Assembly: GCA_021785005.1 (NCBI GenBank)
Contig: JAJYGT010000167.1
Coordinates: forward strand, 1 to 34,650
From: Actinomycetes bacterium
Lineage (GTDB): Bacteria; Actinomycetota; Acidimicrobiia; Acidimicrobiales; Acidimicrobiaceae
Direction: 5' to 3'
Length of the DNA stretch: 34,650 bases
The position numbers and the translations under genes are program-made. Positions 1 to 8,130 of the stretch are shown here, piece after piece (within the stretch, counting starts at the first letter, position 1; every line of letters begins with the position of its first letter). The notes beneath the pieces were generated by a model, which saw only the letters and a list, made by a program, of their open reading frames with translations, made no database searches and had not been told where the DNA came from.

Positions 1-435
1 CCCTGTTAGGGCACTACATTCACTATTTGGAAAGGTACCCCACCCATCTACCAGCACTTTAGTATTTAACTAAGCCTGAAATGGGGCTAAAACTGGGGTT
101 CTGGGGGTATTTTCGACGAAACTTGGGCTAAGATAAAGAGAGTCCAAAGGTTCTGTGGCCATTTTGCACAACTTTTGGCACACAACCCCCAAAAAAAGGC
201 GACCCCGGAGGGCCTACCTCCATCGTCTATGTAGCACTGCATTGTGATTGTCTATCGCTTCTACATGATCAACAACCTCTTACATTCATGACGCACCTGG
301 AAAGTTGGGCTGGGATCGACTAATCAAAGTATTTAGGGACCATGACCGAGAACTTCTAATGTATTTCGATGATACCGATGCCTGGATAGATGGTCCGGCG
401 GGAAACTGTACAGGGATCGCCAACGATTTAACCAC
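1..435. other. No supported gene
   Basis: I see no convincing coding region. A plus-strand open stretch of about 55 codons (roughly 269-439) ends just before the neighbouring gene on the other strand. It contains a locally acidic run (around YFDDTDAWIDG) but has no start codon with a ribosome binding site and no family resemblance I can name. It may be the decayed end of an older gene. No hairpin, tRNA or IS end was recognised. Confidence 0.4.
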
Positions 436-1215
436 TTAGGAACTAAGTCGATCGTTCCCGGTCACGGCAACTGCCTCTATACGCGGATCATTCAAAATTC
501 TATCGATTAATAGCGCTGAACCACCTACATAGGTCCACTCAAGGTCTAGGTCTGACACAATTAGCGACTGCTCGGAAATTGGCCACCAAAAATTTGGCGT
601 TTGTTTAAAGGGTTGGTCAATAAAGGCATTCAAGATCCCAACTGGGCCTTTATAAACCAAATATTGCATTTGCGGCGAGATCTCCATGCAATGCTGAACC
701 CAGTTCACCCCACTTACGGAACGAGGTAGTTTTATTCTCTGGATTCGCAATTGTTTCACTAGAGAATTTGGTGCTTTGCGCGTTAATTCCGCAAATGCAA
801 ACTTGCCCTGAAGCCAACCATAACCACTCCAAATGGCACACATCACTGTGTCGGTCGAGTTATTGCTAATAATATGGGTTAATAAAGCATCTAAAACCGA
901 CTTCGCAAGCGAACCGCAACGAGGCTCGCCTAATTCGAGCAATTTGAAGCGGGGATGCGATGTCAATTCCGAGCACGGAGTTTCCGGTGATAAGTCCTTT
1001 CCAAGTGAAGTCGCCACCTTTTGCCAGCCCATCTCGGCGTCGGTAGCGTAATTCTTAAAAGGATGGAGAATCCGACAACGAGATTCGAACTTTTCAGGTA
1101 CCAATGAATTTACCAAGGCCATTTGTTCGTACGGTCTAATGGCGTTTGATATCCAAGAAATTTCCTCTGGATCTGTAACAATTTCGGCATTCACCAAGGC
1201 CAAAATAGTGCTCAT
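436..1215 (-). CDS. Conserved actinobacterial hypothetical protein
   Basis: A soluble protein of about 259 aa with no signal peptide or membrane segment. Its C-terminal third has the pattern of a widespread but uncharacterised actinobacterial family: an IWSGYGWL block in the middle, then YLVYKGPV, NFWWP, a VSDLDLEWTYVGG block and a DPRIEAVAV end. I recognise the pattern from memory and know of no assigned function. I chose the ATG at 1215, which lies just after the upstream gene's stop at 1223. A TTG at 1260 would lengthen the protein by 15 residues and overlap that gene by 38 bases. It is the last of three co-directional genes (the first is broken), so it is probably cotranscribed with the membrane protein before it. 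The enzyme-like WW and DLDLEW positions are only descriptive. Confidence 0.75.
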   Translation of the reverse strand: MSTILALVNAEIVTDPEEISWISNAIRPYEQMALVNSLVPEKFESRCRILHPFKNYATDAEMGWQKVATSLGKDLSPETPCSELTSHPRFKLLELGEPRCGSLAKSVLDALLTHIISNNSTDTVMCAIWSGYGWLQGKFAFAELTRKAPNSLVKQLRIQRIKLPRSVSGVNWVQHCMEISPQMQYLVYKGPVGILNAFIDQPFKQTPNFWWPISEQSLIVSDLDLEWTYVGGSALLIDRILNDPRIEAVAVTGNDRLSS

Positions 1216-1222
1216 CTGACGG

Positions 1223-1876
1223 TCATCCAACTTGCTGCCACCCCCAACTACAAGCTTCAACCAGTGCGTTTTTGTTATGGTTTACGTCCTCTTTGGGTGA
1301 ACGTACCCATGTAGAAGATAGAACAACATTCGTAGAAAGAAAATTATTCCGCAAACCTAGCGAGACCTGGATAACTCCCCGTACTTTTTCATAGGTGCAT
1401 GACGGCACCAGTATTCTCGTTGAACCTTTGTCGCAACGAAGACGATTTCCTTCTCCGCGAGGCACTCCTTGCAGATCCGTACCGTGGTTGAATACTATCA
1501 TCTCGACCTGTTCGGGCAAATAACGGGTCATGATTAGAAAGACCTGCTGGTTGTGTCGCGACACATTAACAACAGGCCAAGTCACATCGCCTGTTGGATT
1601 GATATCCGTGTAGGTTCCATTCAATGTCGGCCAATATTGCTCGAGTGTTTGCCCATTGATGACGTCGTGTGCGTTCGTTTCCGCAGCTAGCGGAATTGAT
1701 GGCGGCGCTTGCGCAGTACCAACCATTACCGATTCTGAAACAGCTCTAATTTTCGATATTCTACCATCAGCCTGTAATTTCACTAGGACAAACCCTAAGA
1801 CTATCATCACCGTAAAAAGCGAGCATGTAAGAATAATACGGAAACCTAGTTTGGAGGGAATGTACGACCCTTTCAA
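1223..1876 (-). CDS. Membrane-anchored hypothetical protein
   Basis: A 217-aa protein with one hydrophobic segment at about residues 10-32 after a short basic start, followed by an extracytoplasmic domain of about 185 residues. The outer domain has three cysteines (in RLRCDKGS, PSCTYEK and VEACSW) and no motif I can name. The TTG start shares four bases (TTGA) with the stop of the upstream secreted-protein gene, which suggests translational coupling. Its own ribosome binding site is weak. The downstream neighbour is a conserved unknown. Secreted small protein, anchored protein and cytoplasmic protein in tandem could form one functional unit, but no function is recognisable. Confidence 0.65.
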   Translation of the reverse strand: MKGSYIPSKLGFRIILTCSLFTVMIVLGFVLVKLQADGRISKIRAVSESVMVGTAQAPPSIPLAAETNAHDVINGQTLEQYWPTLNGTYTDINPTGDVTWPVVNVSRHNQQVFLIMTRYLPEQVEMIVFNHGTDLQGVPRGEGNRLRCDKGSTRILVPSCTYEKVRGVIQVSLGLRNNFLSTNVVLSSTWVRSPKEDVNHNKNALVEACSWGWQQVG

Positions 1877-2363
1877 CAGGTGAATGTACCCACGTTATAA
1901 GTATTTGCGTACGCACCATTGCTTGCCTCATGATATCCATAAGCGTTGCAGGTGTAGGTTCCGGTTCCCGCACATCGCCACGCTGCGTTGGTTTTTACAT
2001 AATTCACCGCAGTATTTTGACCGTAACTCAAGTATTCTTGACCATACCAGCGATCCCGAGTAAGATCTACCCAGACGTAGTCGTTGAAGCCGTAACAGGA
2101 AGTTACTGATATTACGTTCACGTTACCAGGGACATGCGTAGATAGATGGGGCTGATCAGTCTGACCGTAGCAGTCAACCGGCAATCCGTCAGAACGTTGG
2201 TTTTTGGGCAAAGTGAGCCTCGCCTGGGTCGGTCCCTTTACAAAGACTGAGGGTGGCTGAACCCAAACGTCTGTGCACTAGCTGTTGAAGCCTCGATAGG
2301 TATCATAAGACTGACAACAAAAGCAGCTGACGTCAGACTACACCCTATTATTGCTTTTCTCAA
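1873..2363 (-). pseudogene. Frameshifted secreted small protein
   Basis: Two overlapping frames make one broken gene. The first (2238 upstream) is a signal peptide: basic start LRKAIIG, hydrophobic core, then a signal-peptidase-I-like ASTASAQ site. It stops about 11 residues after that site. The mature part continues in another frame (1873 to about 2277), reading FVKGPTQARLTLPKNQR and then a cysteine-bearing domain with VTSCYGF, WRCAGTGTYTC and a final FTC. This resembles small actinobacterial secreted proteins of unknown role. The shift lies at about 2245-2270. A TTG at 2363 with an AAGAAGAG-type ribosome binding site is the likely start; an ATG at 2423 is possible. It could be a real mutation, programmed shifting or a sequencing error. 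It overlaps the next gene by four bases. Confidence 0.6.
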
Positions 2364-2509
2364 AATGATTGCTCTTCTTACCCAAAAAGAACATATTTTA
2401 CAATAAAATGCATCGTAACACATAATTCATACACGGTTGCATTAATTGTCGAAAATATAACCAGAAATGTTACTATAACTATTTTCAGCTCTATCGACAT
2501 GAATGTGGA

Positions 2510-3310
2510 TCAACTCGCCCGCTTGTACGGAAATTTGAGATCAATTGGTCCGCAGGAAAGCATGACCAACGCCAGAGTCGCTTGAGCGCAATGTTGCCCA
2601 TAGCATCACGCAATGATGGATCGGATCTTGGCTTTCAAACCTTCGACTCGGCCGTTGGAAATGCCGAGTTCAAGTGCAGCCATGATGCCTGCCTTATGAG
2701 AGCGGATCGTCTTTAACAACCGGACAAGGCTCGCAATCCGGGATCGTGATGCTCGAGAGCACCAGCGGTCCGGTAGTTCGCTTACCTCAATCGTTAGTGA
2801 GGTCACTCCCAAAAGATCGCTCGTAGGGATTCTTGCATCTCATATGCCCGCCAGAGCGCTCCGCCGGTACGTTTGGTGCGCTTGAGTGTTTCGCACTGGC
2901 GTTGCGTTAAATCACCAGGATTTTTTAGCGACGCCCACTACGCCCGCGCACCTGCGGGCGTAGTGTAGAGAAGGAAGCTTTCTCATCTGGCGCCAGAGAT
3001 CTCTTCTCACCTCTTCCAACGCTTGTGTTCCCGGTTTTACCACGTGAAACGCATTTGGACATATCCGCGCACCCGGAGCGTGATTAGCAAATACCTTGGC
3101 GAAAGCTGGCCTTATATCCATGGTTGCCGCTTTGATCCCAGCAGTTCTCTTGGGACCAAGCTCGTCGAAGAAACCATCGAAACTTTTGGCGCTCTTGCCC
3201 TGTGCCCCGTAGACGATCTTGCCGGTATCGTGGTTTGTAACCAGTGTCAGGTGGTTCTGATACTTTCGATAGCTGATCTCATCCACCCCTTGTTGACGCG
3301 CACATCTTTG
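2510..3310 (-). pseudogene. Broken ISL3-family transposase
   Basis: The catalytic part of an ISL3-family (IS204/IS1167-type) transposase in at least three frames. Reading 3310 downwards: KGMDEISYRKYQNHLTLV and HDTGKIVYGAQGK, then SFDGFFDELG, TMDIRPAFAK and NAFHVVK, which are the usual DDE-region blocks. The frame is lost near 2937. It resumes as WASLKNPGDLTQRQ down to RAIFWE with a stop at about 2803, then shifts again to ALELGISNGRVEGLKAKIR. A TGA at 2606 interrupts the conserved end, beyond which LALVMLSCGPI is still readable to the stop at 2510. The N-terminal zinc and HTH part was not found. No inverted repeats or target duplication were identified. The element is inactive. Confidence 0.85.
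2936..2965. repeat. Perfect 12-bp GC-rich stem-loop
   Basis: CACTACGCCCGC at 2936-2947 is the exact reverse complement of 2954-2965, with a 6-base loop. It lies in the broken ISL3 transposase, next to a frameshift. No T-run follows on either strand, so it is not a standard intrinsic terminator. The surrounding protein alignment still reads through it, so it may have arisen by drift of coding sequence. Confidence 0.6.
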
Positions 3311-3528
3311 AACCTAGGCAGTCTATGGTTTAGCACCAAAATACGCATTTTCTTCTCGCTAACACAGAGAAGCCTCACCTTGCAGCGACATTGCAATCGA
3401 CACACAACGTACATGAATGGTTTACGGCATAAAACCGTTGTCGCTCAAAACTTGAAGATTAGTCCCAACGACACGAATAGCCCAAGCGGCAAACTCACCG
3501 AAGCCACCTGGATCGCTCACAACGAGAC

Positions 3529-3632
3529 CACACAAGCAATTTAGACCCAACCGCCTACGCGGCCACGAGTTCTAATACGACTGATGATACGAGTCGTATG
3601 CACACAAGCAATTCAGACCCAACCGCCTACGC
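3529..3632. repeat. Two 32-bp direct repeats, 72 bp apart
   Basis: The 32-base unit at 3529-3560 recurs at 3601-3632 with one difference (T or C at position 14). Between them lie 40 bases that include a 13-base palindrome at 3587-3599 (ATACGA-G-TCGTAT). Two units are too few for a CRISPR call and no cas gene is near. They sit just beyond the ISL3 remnant, so they may be the scar of a mobile element or a local tandem duplication. Confidence 0.6.
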
Positions 3633-4055
3633 CGCCCAAACCAGCCAGTTTGCAAGAATTCCTAAAAGATCAATGTGTATGCTAGCGCTTGGTGATTCAG
3701 TTTTACAATAGAGTAGCATATGACGTTTGCTATCGTCACAAACTTTACGGTGGACTATTCCAAAACTACGTTTGATACTCCACAATCCCCGCACACCCAG
3801 GAGCTGACGGGTCCCTAATTGGGTATCGCGAGCACTCACTTGTCAATTTCATATAGAGAAACTATGCACAGGATTACAAGGATCGTGTCAAAGTTAATTT
3901 CTAGACATAAAACGCCTTTATCGCCGCAATATTTACCAATATTATCCACCCAGACCATGAAAACATTGTTATTATAAGTACGTAATCATCTATTACGGAA
4001 ATGTAATCACCGGATTATGCATGGTCAGAACATTCGTTACATATGGGGGTATGTG
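3633..4055. other. No supported gene; small repeats
   Basis: No convincing gene. A 70-codon minus-strand open frame at 3627-3839 has an LWSIKRSF stretch that only faintly recalls IS4/IS1634-type transposases, so I do not call it. At 3981-3997 an inverted repeat CGTAAT-catct-ATTACG lies about 60 bases before the secreted-protein start and could be an operator. This is weak. Confidence 0.35.
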
Positions 4056-4572
4056 ATGCATTTAAATAAATTCATTCGGGGGGGCGCTAGTCGCACTCAG
4101 CGCGACAACGGCATTACTCGGAACAGGCGCAGCGTCGGCGTCTATCTCTACACAAACACCTTCAACCGCGCAAGTAGGGTCGACCATTTCCCCACTGCGA
4201 TGGTACGGAAATAATTGCTTCGAAGTCGCTAACAACGGTCAATATGGTCAAATTTGTGTAATTGTCAATCAAAGTGACTGGACCGGTTGGGTACAAGGTC
4301 TTGTGCTATTTACCTCCTACAGTGGGTCACTTCGAAGCGTTGCCGCTAGCAATGTCGTTTTGAACGTGAGCAACACTGCAGTTCGTTGGACAAACTATGT
4401 GAACCAAAGCGCTAACAACGCGACTAGTGCATCCATTTCGACGGGTTGGTACGGGAGCTTTTACATTACAGATCTTTTACGAACTACCACACAAAGCCCT
4501 TGTATGACATGGGTAGACGGGGACTCTGCTTGCGTGTCGGGATGGATTTCGAGTGATACGGTCTACGGCTAG
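4056..4572 (+). pseudogene. Secreted protein broken at a 7-G run
   Basis: ATG at 4056 reads MHLNKFIRGG and then leaves frame at seven consecutive G (4078-4084). With six G, the product is an intact protein of about 171 aa. Its signal peptide is MHLNKFIR, a core of GALVALSATTALLGTG, then AASA. The mature domain is polar and rich in S, T, N and W, with cysteines in NNCFEV, QICVIV, SPCMTW and SACVSG. The mature frame is open from 4066 to the stop at 4572 but has no ATG, GTG or TTG before the signal core, so the frame repair is well supported. I know no family for it. A GGGGG lies 8-9 bases before the ATG. The downstream Clp-N gene is on the same strand. Confidence 0.65.
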
Positions 4573-4582
4573 TCAAGGCGTC

Positions 4583-4601
4583 GTGCATTTCATATATGCA
4601 C
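4583..4601 (+). terminator. Small hairpin after secreted-protein gene
   Basis: GTGCAT at 4583-4588 pairs with ATGCAC at 4596-4601, 10 bases after the stop codon, followed by a T-rich but interrupted stretch. It could be a weak terminator or a processing or attenuation site before the Clp-N gene 50 bases downstream. Confidence 0.3.
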
Positions 4602-4650
4602 TTGCAGCTTTACACTGCCAGTCAAACGGATCAACAAAAGGAGGAAAATT

Positions 4651-5445
4651 ATGAGCTTCGTAGATCTGGTTGGCCTCGAGAACAGGCTAGTTCTGTTATT
4701 CGATCGAGCGCTTGGAATATCCAAACATTTCGCTTTTGACTTCGTACCAGTGGAGTGCCTGGTGTTAGCATTCTTGTCAGAAGATAGCAATTCCTATGCT
4801 CCTGAGCTAGAAGGAATCGGCTGTACCCAGCTTAAAATAAACAGCTACTTAGTTGATCACTTCGATGAGATAAACACTCGAACAAACTATGAAGTAGCCA
4901 GTAATTGGGATCGCGAAATAATCGAATTAATAAGTCTTGCCCAACGACACGGACATGCACGCCTCGAAAATCAAATTCATGCGCCAGATCTCCTCGCGAC
5001 AATGCTCGATCCGGGTTCTTCGCAATTGAAAAAGATGTGGAGGTCATTAGAAATCGACGGAACTTCCGCCAGGAACCTTGGAATGAAGCTGCTGTCTAGT
5101 CCTGAGACTAATGTTATATCACGCGAAAACAAATTGACGATAGCTCCAGAAGTTCTCAACTTGATACAAGCAGTGGAATGGTCACAACGGATACCTCCTC
5201 AAGTGTTTGCTGACAAATATCCGACCCATCCCAAAATTACCGCGATGCGCGCGTTCCGCACAATCTTGTTGATCGTTTCAGTAGGGCTCATCGTAAGCCT
5301 TGTTGGCCACATCGTCATTTGGAAAGGTATTTTCGATACTTTTCTAGGTGGGTTCGTATATTTCCCGCTTATTTATATAGCTGCGGTAGTTCACATGCAT
5401 CATGAAAAGAAAAAGATGATCGACAATCATATGCTGATTGAATGA
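4651..5445 (+). CDS. Clp N-domain protein with two TM helices
   Basis: 264 aa. Residues about 15-75 and 88-150 read as the two half-repeats of the Clp N-terminal domain. The second is clearest: NWDREIIELISLAQRHGH, then IHAPDLLATMLD, an analogue of the ClpC A-GHNYIGTEHLLLGLL pattern. No AAA+ Walker motif follows. The C-terminus instead has two hydrophobic helices at about 203-225 and 229-249 and a basic tail (HEKKKM). In ClpA/ClpC this domain recruits substrates and adaptors. I infer a membrane-tethered adaptor or peptide-binding protein, facing the cytoplasm by the positive-inside rule. The start is firm: AAAGGAGG lies just before the ATG. The partly broken secreted-protein gene upstream may be cotranscribed. 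No near relative is known to me. Confidence 0.75.
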   Translation: MSFVDLVGLENRLVLLFDRALGISKHFAFDFVPVECLVLAFLSEDSNSYAPELEGIGCTQLKINSYLVDHFDEINTRTNYEVASNWDREIIELISLAQRHGHARLENQIHAPDLLATMLDPGSSQLKKMWRSLEIDGTSARNLGMKLLSSPETNVISRENKLTIAPEVLNLIQAVEWSQRIPPQVFADKYPTHPKITAMRAFRTILLIVSVGLIVSLVGHIVIWKGIFDTFLGGFVYFPLIYIAAVVHMHHEKKKMIDNHMLIE

Positions 5446-5556
5446 ACACCTAGTTCCTCAAACAGTCGTTGCAATTGCAAAGCAACAACAAAGGCACTTA
5501 TTGCAGTTTTGATTTAGATGACCCAGGTTCAGCAGATTATGCTCAACCAATGCAAA

Positions 5557-5583
5557 TGAGCCAGCGCAAGTTACACTGGCTCA
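5557..5583 (-). terminator. Putative terminator of glnII
   Basis: TGAGCCAG at 5557-5564 pairs perfectly with CTGGCTCA at 5576-5583 over an 11-base loop. Read on the minus strand it lies 53 bases after the glutamine synthetase stop and is followed by TTTGCATT, a short T-run. It sits between convergent genes. Confidence 0.45.
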
Positions 5584-5636
5584 AAAGCTATAGGGACTTT
5601 ATAAACTCGGTTATTCTCCCGAACAACCCTGTTCAG

Positions 5637-6635
5637 TTATACTGCATCGCCACATATGGTTTCAACCATCAATTGAGCAACAACGTACGGGTCCATATTC
5701 GCGTTCGGACGACGATCCTCTAGCCAGCCCTTTTGAGCTTTTTCAGTAGCCCATGGAATTCGAATGGAAGCGCCACGGTCAGATGCTCCATAGCTGAACA
5801 CGTCGTAACGAGCTGTTTCGTGTGCCCCGGTCAAACGGCTTTCAATCCCAACGCCGTAATTGGCGATATGTTCTTCCACATTACGACCAAGAGCTTCACA
5901 GCCGGCAATAATCGCTTCGTAACCCTCTCGCATCGCCTTGGTAGAGAAGTTAGTATGCGCACCTGCTCCGTTCCAATCACCCGCCATTGGCTTAGCGTCG
6001 AAAGTAACTACTACGTCAAAATCTTCCGCTATACGGTGCAGCAACCAGCGAGCTACCCACAATTGATCTGCAATTGCTGGTGGTGCCAAGACGCCAATTT
6101 GGAACTCCCATTGCCCCATCATTACTTCTGCGTTCGTACCTTCAATCGCTAATCCCGCATCAATACATGCTTGAGTATGGGCCTCTACGATTTCACGTCC
6201 CACCATTTTCTCTCCACCGACGCCACAGTAGTAAGGACCCTGTGGTGCTGGGTAACCACTTTCAGGCCATCCGAGTGGTCGTCCATTCTGGAAGAATGTA
6301 TATTCTTGTTCGATTCCAAACCATGGCTCTTGATCTGCATACTTTTCAGCCGTGGCCACGCAAGCAGAACGGGTATTGGTTGGATGAGGCGTAAAATCCG
6401 TCAACAACACTTCGCAAAGAACTAAAACGTTCTTGCCACCGCGAATTGGATCAGGACATACGAATACCGGTTGCAGCACGCAGTCGGAGTTATTCCCCGG
6501 CGCCTGATTTGTCGAGGAGCCGTCAAATCCCCAAATGCCAGGTTCTTTACCATCTGCAATAACACGGGTCTTATTGCGCAAAAGTGCTGACGGCTTGGTG
6601 CCGTCGATCCAAATATACTCCGCTTGATAACTCAT
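5637..6635 (-). CDS. glnII: Glutamine synthetase type II (GSII)
   Basis: Makes glutamine from glutamate, ammonia and ATP in the cytoplasm. The 332-aa length fits the eukaryote-like GSII class, not the ~470-aa GSI. Visible blocks: WGFDGSST (about 35-42), the metal-binding FGIEQEYT (106-113), NGAGAHTNFS (222-231), RGASIRIP (287-294) and EDRRPNANMDPY (306-317). I chose the ATG at 6635 because GAAGG lies seven bases before it; the ATG at 6650 has no ribosome binding site. GSII in actinobacteria usually coexists with an adenylylated GSI and lacks the adenylylation loop, so control is likely transcriptional; I saw no clear GlnR box in the 238 bases upstream. A hairpin terminator follows. Confidence 0.95.
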   Translation of the reverse strand: MSYQAEYIWIDGTKPSALLRNKTRVIADGKEPGIWGFDGSSTNQAPGNNSDCVLQPVFVCPDPIRGGKNVLVLCEVLLTDFTPHPTNTRSACVATAEKYADQEPWFGIEQEYTFFQNGRPLGWPESGYPAPQGPYYCGVGGEKMVGREIVEAHTQACIDAGLAIEGTNAEVMMGQWEFQIGVLAPPAIADQLWVARWLLHRIAEDFDVVVTFDAKPMAGDWNGAGAHTNFSTKAMREGYEAIIAGCEALGRNVEEHIANYGVGIESRLTGAHETARYDVFSYGASDRGASIRIPWATEKAQKGWLEDRRPNANMDPYVVAQLMVETICGDAV

Positions 6636-6873
6636 CCGCGAGCCTTCCATTTCTAAAAAGTCTAAGTAGTACTACGCCCTAGTGCACTGTTGAACATGGA
6701 TACCCATCTTCACGCACATAATAGTTTCATTCTTAAATGTTTCAGATTGTTTTCTAAAGTATTAACGCAATGTAAAAGCAAACACGATATGTCCAAAAGC
6801 ACTTCATAACTTTTCCAAATTACCGATAACCAACAGTTGAACATCAATACAAAAGACTTCGTAGTAAGAGTTC

Positions 6874-7908
6874 TCAAGAGCCTGATCGCCGTTCAAGCAA
6901 CATGGCATCCCCAAATGACAGGAATCTGTAGCCATTTGATAGCCCGTGCGCATAAATCTCCTTCCAGCGCGATCCTACAAAAGCCTCGACAAGAAGCAAA
7001 AGTGACGACCGTGGAATGTGAAAGTTTGTCATTAGGCGATCAATGACTTTGTATTTGTAGTCGCCGTGGATAAACAACGACGATCTACCCGACAAAGTGC
7101 CAGTTAAAGCTACGGTTTCAAGAGTTCGTACTACCGTTGTTCCAACCGCGGTCACCCGCTTAGCATTGGCAATAATTTCCCAGGCATCTGGTTCGACATG
7201 ATATCTTTCAGTGTGAATCTTGTGGCCAGTGATCAATTTTGATTTGATCGGCAAAAAAGTGTCCAACCCGACTGCCAGCTCTATCTTTACTATTTTCACA
7301 TCTTTAGCACGCAGTGCGTCAAGCACCCTTTCATCAAGGTGTAGCCCCGCCGTAGGAGCAGCAACCGAAGAACTCTGGTTGGCGAAAACCGTCTGATATC
7401 GATCTGGATTAGCCAAAGGAGTTTTAATATAAGGTGGCAACGGGACTACGCCGTTTGACTGTACCAAATTTAGTGATACGAGTCGAACAAGCAATTTAAC
7501 AGGCGAATCCTTGTCAACGCGAAGGCGCTCAATAATTTCAACTGCTGGAGCTTGGGTGGAATCAAAAAGAACCGTACCCGAACTCAAACCTTTACTTGGA
7601 TTGGCGAGGGCTACCCAAGAACCACTCTCTAGAGATTCGATTAATAGAATCTCTACCTTGCCTCCGGTAGCTTTGAACAACATGATTCGCGCCGGAAATA
7701 CTTTGGTGTCGTTCACAACTAACACGTCGTGGGGCTCGCACATGTCTGGAAGGTCAAAGACGTGCCGATCCACAATTTTTGAACCAGTTGCATCTAGCAA
7801 CCGAGCGTTTGACCTAACGTCTAACGGGACTTGAGCGATTGCATCCTCAGGTAGCTCATAATCGTAGGGTGCAAGTTCATCTTGGTCATTAAAGTCATTG
7901 TTCGACAA
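6874..7908 (-). CDS. queA: tRNA ribosyltransferase-isomerase QueA
   Basis: Transfers and isomerises the ribosyl group of S-adenosylmethionine onto 7-aminomethyl-7-deazaguanine in tRNA, giving epoxyqueuosine. 344 aa, the usual length. Typical blocks are visible: YDYELPEDAIAQ near the start, VVNDTKVFPAR, SSVAAPTAGLHLDE (the catalytic core, about residue 180), GLDTFLPI, HTERYHV, ERVTAVGTT-like VTAVGTTVVRTLE and the TNFHIPRSSLLLLV end. The start is TTG at 7908 with AGGAT eight bases before. In many bacteria queA follows ruvB; here the catabolic module and the CBS gene lie between them. No tgt or other queuosine gene is in the window. Confidence 0.95.
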   Translation of the reverse strand: MSNNDFNDQDELAPYDYELPEDAIAQVPLDVRSNARLLDATGSKIVDRHVFDLPDMCEPHDVLVVNDTKVFPARIMLFKATGGKVEILLIESLESGSWVALANPSKGLSSGTVLFDSTQAPAVEIIERLRVDKDSPVKLLVRLVSLNLVQSNGVVPLPPYIKTPLANPDRYQTVFANQSSSVAAPTAGLHLDERVLDALRAKDVKIVKIELAVGLDTFLPIKSKLITGHKIHTERYHVEPDAWEIIANAKRVTAVGTTVVRTLETVALTGTLSGRSSLFIHGDYKYKVIDRLMTNFHIPRSSLLLLVEAFVGSRWKEIYAHGLSNGYRFLSFGDAMLLERRSGS

Positions 7909-8130
7909 GGCTTACATCCTAGCGATTAAAATCACCCGGGATCTCAAAGCAAAACGTCGAGCGCATGTGGACGTGGATCAAATCCAATTTCACGTTGATG
8001 GATAGGCTTAGCCACCGCTTTACCAACTGAAAGACAAGTTAGTACCACAAATGCCAGCATTGATACTATTTGAATCGGTTACAAGTGCAAAAGTCACGCA
8101 AGTGGTAGTTACTTTGGTCCAACTGACGTA

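Noticed and set aside
3023-3544. 173-codon open frame on the plus strand
   Set aside because: It runs antisense to the ISL3 transposase remnant, whose protein motifs are clear on the minus strand; its own translation shows no family pattern.
3529-3632. Possible two-repeat CRISPR
   Set aside because: Only two units, a 40-base spacer containing a palindrome, and no cas genes in the window.
3627-3839. 70-codon minus-strand frame with an LWSIKRSF stretch
   Set aside because: Resemblance to IS4/IS1634-type transposases is faint and short; no ribosome binding site.
5469-6425. Several plus-strand open frames in the glutamine synthetase region
   Set aside because: Antisense shadows of glnII, which has all GSII motifs; no starts with ribosome binding sites.
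7474-7485. GATACGAGTCG also found in the palindrome at 3587
   Set aside because: It lies inside queA coding sequence and is short enough to be chance.
7909-8130. tRNA or riboswitch in the gap between queA and mmsA
   Set aside because: No cloverleaf or T-loop pattern could be folded by eye; only a 6-bp hairpin at 8121-8136 at the mmsA stop.
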